Positions 5,486 to 8,276 of a DNA stretch of 8,276 nt are shown in pieces (position 1 is the stretch's first letter; every line of letters starts with the position of its first letter). A program made the position numbers and the translations under genes. Below the pieces are notes generated by a model that ran no database searches, was not told where the DNA came from, and saw only the letters and a list, made by a program, of their open reading frames with translations. Source of the DNA: Symbiobacteriaceae bacterium (GTDB taxonomy: Bacteria > Bacillota > JAAYKD01 > WRDA01); assembly GCA_009779515.1 (NCBI GenBank), contig WREE01000088.1, forward strand, positions 1 through 8,276, read 5' to 3'.

Positions 5486-6322
5486 GTGGATAAAAATGCC
5501 GCTATTGTGCGAGAGTTCTACGACAATAACGCCGCCAGGGAGCTGGCGCGCCTCGCCAACCGACCGGAGTTTATTATAACCTGCCGTATGCTCGACCGTT
5601 ACATTCAACCGGGAGACCGGGTGCTGGATATTGGCGGCGGACCAGGGCGCTACTCTTTGTATTATGCGGCGAAAGACTGTTCCGTGACCTTGCTGGATCT
5701 CTCTCCGGCATGTGTAGAGCTGGCACAGGAGCAGGCGGCTGCTCAAGGCTTATCTTTGCAAGGGATAGCAGGGGATGCCCGCTTGGCGGATGAGCTGCTT
5801 ACCGAGCAGTTCGACCATGTTCTGCTGATGGGACCTCTTTACCACCTGCTGGAGGAGAAAGAGCGCAGCAAGGCTGTCGCTGCCGCTCTTAAGCTGCTCA
5901 AGCCTGGGGGCATATTGTATGTCTCTTTTATCAGTGTTAATGCTGGCATAATCTACTACCTCACAGATGCTCCGCAAGATATTGGGTTAACCGCCAGTAA
6001 CAAAAACGAAATGGCGTTTCTCAACCGCTTTTTAGCTGGCGCAAGCATAGCAGGCACGGCTTTTACCGAAGCCTTTTTCATTGCTCCTGGAGAGATACTG
6101 CCCTTTATGGAGCGGTTTCCTCTGGAGAAGCTACACCTCTTTGGCCAGGAAAGCCTTCTCTCCCTTAACGAAGCTGGGGTGATGGCACAGTCGCCGGAGG
6201 TAATCGCCACTTGGCTCGATATTGCCCTAAAGGTTTGCGAAAGAGAGGATCTCCTTAGCTGGTCGCAGCACCTGATGTATATAGGCAGAAAAAAAGATAC
6301 CCTCGCTCACCAGGCGACCTAG
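5486..6322 (+). CDS. Class I SAM-dependent methyltransferase
   Basis: A 278-residue cytoplasmic methyltransferase starting with GTG, supported by AAAGGAGA at 5471-5478. The Rossmann-like domain is at about 40-150. Motif I VLDIGGGPGRY (46-56) binds S-adenosylmethionine. The acidic residue ending strand 2 is D71 in LLDLSP and should hold the ribose. GDAR (96-99) contacts the adenine, and motif IV is MGPLYHLL (115-122), followed by the strand after the KPGG turn (139-142). Residues 150-278 add a helical region that probably forms the substrate pocket; this kind of LYHLL-containing methyltransferase usually acts on small molecules, but the substrate is not readable. It lies 94 bp after the membrane operon, separated by a hairpin, so it may be its own unit or be reached by read-through. 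The gene on the other side is convergent. Confidence 0.9.
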   Translation: MDKNAAIVREFYDNNAARELARLANRPEFIITCRMLDRYIQPGDRVLDIGGGPGRYSLYYAAKDCSVTLLDLSPACVELAQEQAAAQGLSLQGIAGDARLADELLTEQFDHVLLMGPLYHLLEEKERSKAVAAALKLLKPGGILYVSFISVNAGIIYYLTDAPQDIGLTASNKNEMAFLNRFLAGASIAGTAFTEAFFIAPGEILPFMERFPLEKLHLFGQESLLSLNEAGVMAQSPEVIATWLDIALKVCEREDLLSWSQHLMYIGRKKDTLAHQAT

Positions 6323-6348
6323 CCCTCATCTTATTACCCAAGACCAGG

Positions 6349-6370
6349 GGCAAGGAGGCACTTTCTTGCC
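6349..6370. terminator. Hairpin between two convergent genes
   Basis: GGCAAG (6349-6354) pairs with CTTGCC (6365-6370), extendable to 9 bp with two G-U pairs on the plus strand and a 4-nt loop. It sits in the 70-bp gap between the methyltransferase stop and the end of the cation efflux gene. No T-run follows on either strand, so a bidirectional terminator is only possible. Confidence 0.3.
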
Positions 6371-6392
6371 ATCACCATAAATGCATCCCTTC

Positions 6393-7349
6393 TTACCCCG
6401 CCACTACTTTTTCGCCTCGTTTGTCCATTTCCGCCTCCGAGAGACCAAAGGCTTCGGCAGCATCATCGCCACAAGGTTCAATATGGATAACTATATCGTA
6501 GACATCCCCCAGTCTCTTTTTTATTTCTCTTTCCACCCGGGAAGCTATTTTATGGGCTTCCGATACGGTTATATGGGGATCGACATTAATGTCCAAATCG
6601 ATATCCCAGAACCCGGCAATACGCCGCATCCTCGCCCGGTGCGGGTTGGAGGCACCTTCTACGGCGTTAACCGCTTCCACAATTATTTGGTAATGCTCCA
6701 TATCGTTGTTGCCGTCCATCAGCTCCAGGTATGTTTCCCGGAAGATGTCCAGGGCGGTTTTGATAACCCAGGCACCGATAAGCACTGCCATAATCCCATC
6801 GGCATGCCCCGAACCGGTGAGGTAGGCAATGCCAAACCCTGCCAACACCCCCAGAGAGATGAGGACATCAGCAGCCATGTTTTTGGCATTTGCCATAATC
6901 ATGGCTGAATTGGCACGCTTACCTAGCATATATTGGTTAAAGGCCAGTAAAATTTTGCCGATGATAGAGATAAGTAGAACGATAACGGTCACCATAGAAG
7001 GGACGGGGGTGTGGATATCAGCCCAAAGGTTGGCCAAGGCGTTGAAAATAAGTTGGGCACCGGCGAAGAAAATAACAAAGGAAAGACCGGCGGTGGCAAT
7101 AGTCTCGGCTCTGCCATGTCCCCAGGGGTGCTGCGTGTCAGCAGGCTTGGCGAGAATGGTAACTACCACCAAAGTCATGACACTAATAAGCACATCGGTA
7201 GAGGAATCAATGCCGTCACCTACCAGAGCAACACTTTGGGATATAAACCCGGCAATGATTTTCATAGTCGCCAGCACGGCATTACCGCTTAGGGCGACCA
7301 TCGCCGCCAGGCGGATATATTTTGCCTGTTGGGCAGTATTTTCGCTCAA
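6393..7349 (-). CDS. Cation diffusion facilitator (CDF) family metal efflux transporter
   Basis: A 318-residue inner-membrane antiporter that exports divalent metal in exchange for protons. It has six predicted spans followed by a cytoplasmic dimerisation domain from about residue 205. In span 2, D48 and D52 (DSSTD) are site-A ligands, with D45 nearby. The loop motif HPWGHGR (74-80) is typical of the family. Span 5 carries N157-x3-D161 where zinc transporters have H-x3-D. The C-terminal domain has H258, H266 and HIEP (H289), which match metal sites at the dimer interface. The start is taken as TTG at 7349, because AGGAG (7362-7358) lies 8 nt before it; an upstream GTG at 7358 begins inside that AGGAG and is unlikely. 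It lies 44 nt downstream of the ribonuclease gene on the same strand and may share its transcript. Mn, Fe or Zn specificity is unproven. Confidence 0.9.
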   Translation of the reverse strand: MSENTAQQAKYIRLAAMVALSGNAVLATMKIIAGFISQSVALVGDGIDSSTDVLISVMTLVVVTILAKPADTQHPWGHGRAETIATAGLSFVIFFAGAQLIFNALANLWADIHTPVPSMVTVIVLLISIIGKILLAFNQYMLGKRANSAMIMANAKNMAADVLISLGVLAGFGIAYLTGSGHADGIMAVLIGAWVIKTALDIFRETYLELMDGNNDMEHYQIIVEAVNAVEGASNPHRARMRRIAGFWDIDLDINVDPHITVSEAHKIASRVEREIKKRLGDVYDIVIHIEPCGDDAAEAFGLSEAEMDKRGEKVVAG

Positions 7350-7357
7350 AAATAACA

Positions 7358-7362
7358 CTCCT
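7358..7362 (-). promoter_or_regulatory. Ribosome binding site that fixes a TTG start for the CDF gene
   Basis: On the minus strand AGGAG is followed after 8 nt by TTG (7349-7347). The in-frame GTG (7358-7356) shares its first base with AGGAG and cannot be served by it, so the longer reading is rejected. Confidence 0.65.
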
Positions 7363-7382
7363 ATTTAACAATCCTGAAACGT

Positions 7383-7398
7383 AGTAGGGTACCCTACT
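7383..7398. promoter_or_regulatory. Perfect 16-bp palindrome between ribonuclease and CDF genes
   Basis: AGTAGGGTACCCTACT is its own reverse complement. It covers the ribonuclease stop codon and ends 33 bp before the CDF start. It could be an operator for metal-controlled expression of the efflux gene. I find no convincing promoter around it, so this is tentative. Confidence 0.35.
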
Positions 7399-8276
7399 TC
7401 CACTTTTGTAAGATAGATAAAATCTGGTTGGTGAGGCGGTTGAGGTCGATATTGGGGGAGCCGCTCTTGTTAGCAACAAGCTCCTGGAGTTGGTCGGCTG
7501 CCGCTTGCAGTCTGCCCCAGGCAGCAGCGCCTGCCACCAAGGCCACCCCTTCTTTGGGAATACCAGGGGAGAGAACTACATCATCTATAAGGTCGTAAAC
7601 CTCCTGATAGTTGGGGGCGTGAGCGGCAAAACCCAGCTCTTCCAGAGTGGCGGCAAACCCTTTGGCTACCGTAAGCTCACCGTGGACGATAAAAACATGC
7701 TCCGGTTTCTTTTCGTAAGCAGAAATCCAGTCCAGCAGCCCGTCTTTGTCGGCGTGAGCCGAAAGGCGCTTGAAATTTCTTATTTTCGCTTTGACGAAAA
7801 TTTCGTCCCCCAGGAGATGCACCAGTTTGGCGCCGTCGATGAGGCGCCGTCCCAGAGTGCCGGAGGATTGAAACCCGACAAAGACGATAGTGGATTCACT
7901 GCGCCAGAGGTTGTGCTTAAGATGGTGCCGAATGCGACCGGCGTCGCACATGCCCCCGGTGGAGATAACTACCTTAGGCTCGGTATCGGTGTTCAGAGCT
8001 TTGGATTCTTCGGCGGTTTGCAAGGTGATCAGCCCGGGGAAGTTGATCGGGTCGTCACCAGCTGCCAGCATAGCAAGGGTGCTTTCGTCGGCATAGCCGT
8101 ACATATCCCGTTGATAAACCTTGGTGGCGGCAATAGCCATAGGGCTGTCCAAATAAACCTTGAAGTTAAAGCGGCTGGGCACTAAACGGCGTTCTTTAAC
8201 CTCGCGCAAGATATATAGCAGCTCCTGGGCGCGTCCTACGGCAAAGGAAGGCATAATGACGTTGCCTCCCTGGACA
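7394..8276 (-). CDS. Beta-CASP/RMMBL metallo-beta-lactamase ribonuclease, C-terminal part (start lies right of the window)
   Basis: The frame is open to the window edge and gives 293 residues. They begin inside the protein at GGNVIMPSFAVGR (3-15), a classic beta-CASP motif, so the ATG at 8254 is internal and the N-terminal lactamase half with HxHxDH is missing. Counting from the first complete codon, conserved landmarks are LDSPMA (42-47), ISTGGM (104-109), GFQSSGTLGRRL (134-145), SAHAD with H174 (beta-CASP motif B) and VHGE with H198 (motif C), the last two inside the RMMBL domain. This family, like bacterial and archaeal CPSF73 relatives, cuts RNA with two zinc ions as endo- or 5'-exonuclease. 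About 75 further residues follow VHGE plus its helix, ending in a helical tail of unknown role. The stop is 44 nt before the CDF gene on the same strand. Confidence 0.9.
   Translation of the reverse strand, partial: VQGGNVIMPSFAVGRAQELLYILREVKERRLVPSRFNFKVYLDSPMAIAATKVYQRDMYGYADESTLAMLAAGDDPINFPGLITLQTAEESKALNTDTEPKVVISTGGMCDAGRIRHHLKHNLWRSESTIVFVGFQSSGTLGRRLIDGAKLVHLLGDEIFVKAKIRNFKRLSAHADKDGLLDWISAYEKKPEHVFIVHGELTVAKGFAATLEELGFAAHAPNYQEVYDLIDDVVLSPGIPKEGVALVAGAAAWGRLQAAADQLQELVANKSGSPNIDLNRLTNQILSILQKWK

Noticed and set aside
6381..7368. Plus-strand frames of 175 and 179 codons opposite the CDF gene
   Set aside because: They are antisense shadows; the minus strand has a full CDF protein with membrane spans and family motifs in this interval.
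7490..8185. Plus-strand frame of 231 codons opposite the ribonuclease
   Set aside because: An antisense shadow of a protein with clear beta-CASP and RMMBL motifs; its translation is rich in Gly and Val without any domain.
8252..8254. ATG at 8254 as the true start of the ribonuclease
   Set aside because: The frame stays open to the edge and the residues before it (GGNVI) belong to the conserved beta-CASP motif, so the gene continues outside the window.

Overview
The window looks like chromosomal DNA from an anaerobic, low-to-mid GC bacterium, most probably Bacillota of the Clostridia type. This is an inference from strong AGGAGG-like ribosome binding sites, GTG and TTG starts, tight co-directional operons, a ferredoxin-like protein of a kind I associate with strict anaerobes, and a beta-CASP ribonuclease next to a cation efflux pump. 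Species cannot be named. No tRNA, rRNA, CRISPR array, transposase or phage gene was seen.

Layout, left to right. (1) Positions 1-318: the 3' end of an unrecognised, AT-rich gene whose start lies outside the window. (2) Positions 319-631: a gene-free leader with a hairpin, a TATAAT box and a perfect 16-bp palindrome. (3) Positions 632-2001: a two-gene operon encoding a ferredoxin-domain protein and a metallo-beta-lactamase-fold hydrolase, closed by a strong hairpin. (4) Positions 2002-2377: a gene-free stretch with two near-identical 41-bp REP-like repeats. (5) Positions 2378-5391: four tightly packed genes that all encode membrane proteins of unknown function, closed by another hairpin. (6) Positions 5486-6322: a SAM-dependent methyltransferase. 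(7) Minus strand, converging on it: a truncated beta-CASP/RMMBL ribonuclease (7394-8276, start outside the window), followed by a cation diffusion facilitator (6393-7349).

The most interesting part is the four-gene membrane operon. The first protein has a large domain predicted to face the cytoplasm, and I recall this type being labelled DUF6754. The second and fourth are compact multi-span proteins that share an NPFYxF motif. The third carries a large alpha/beta-looking domain predicted to lie outside the membrane. Gaps of 13, 12 and 1 nt, each with a good ribosome binding site, suggest the four subunits are made together as one envelope complex. No known enzyme, transporter ATPase or secretion motif is visible, so its job cannot be read from sequence.

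The remaining genes are recognisable families: redox/hydrolase pair, methyltransferase, metal efflux and RNA processing. Their substrates are not determined by the sequence.
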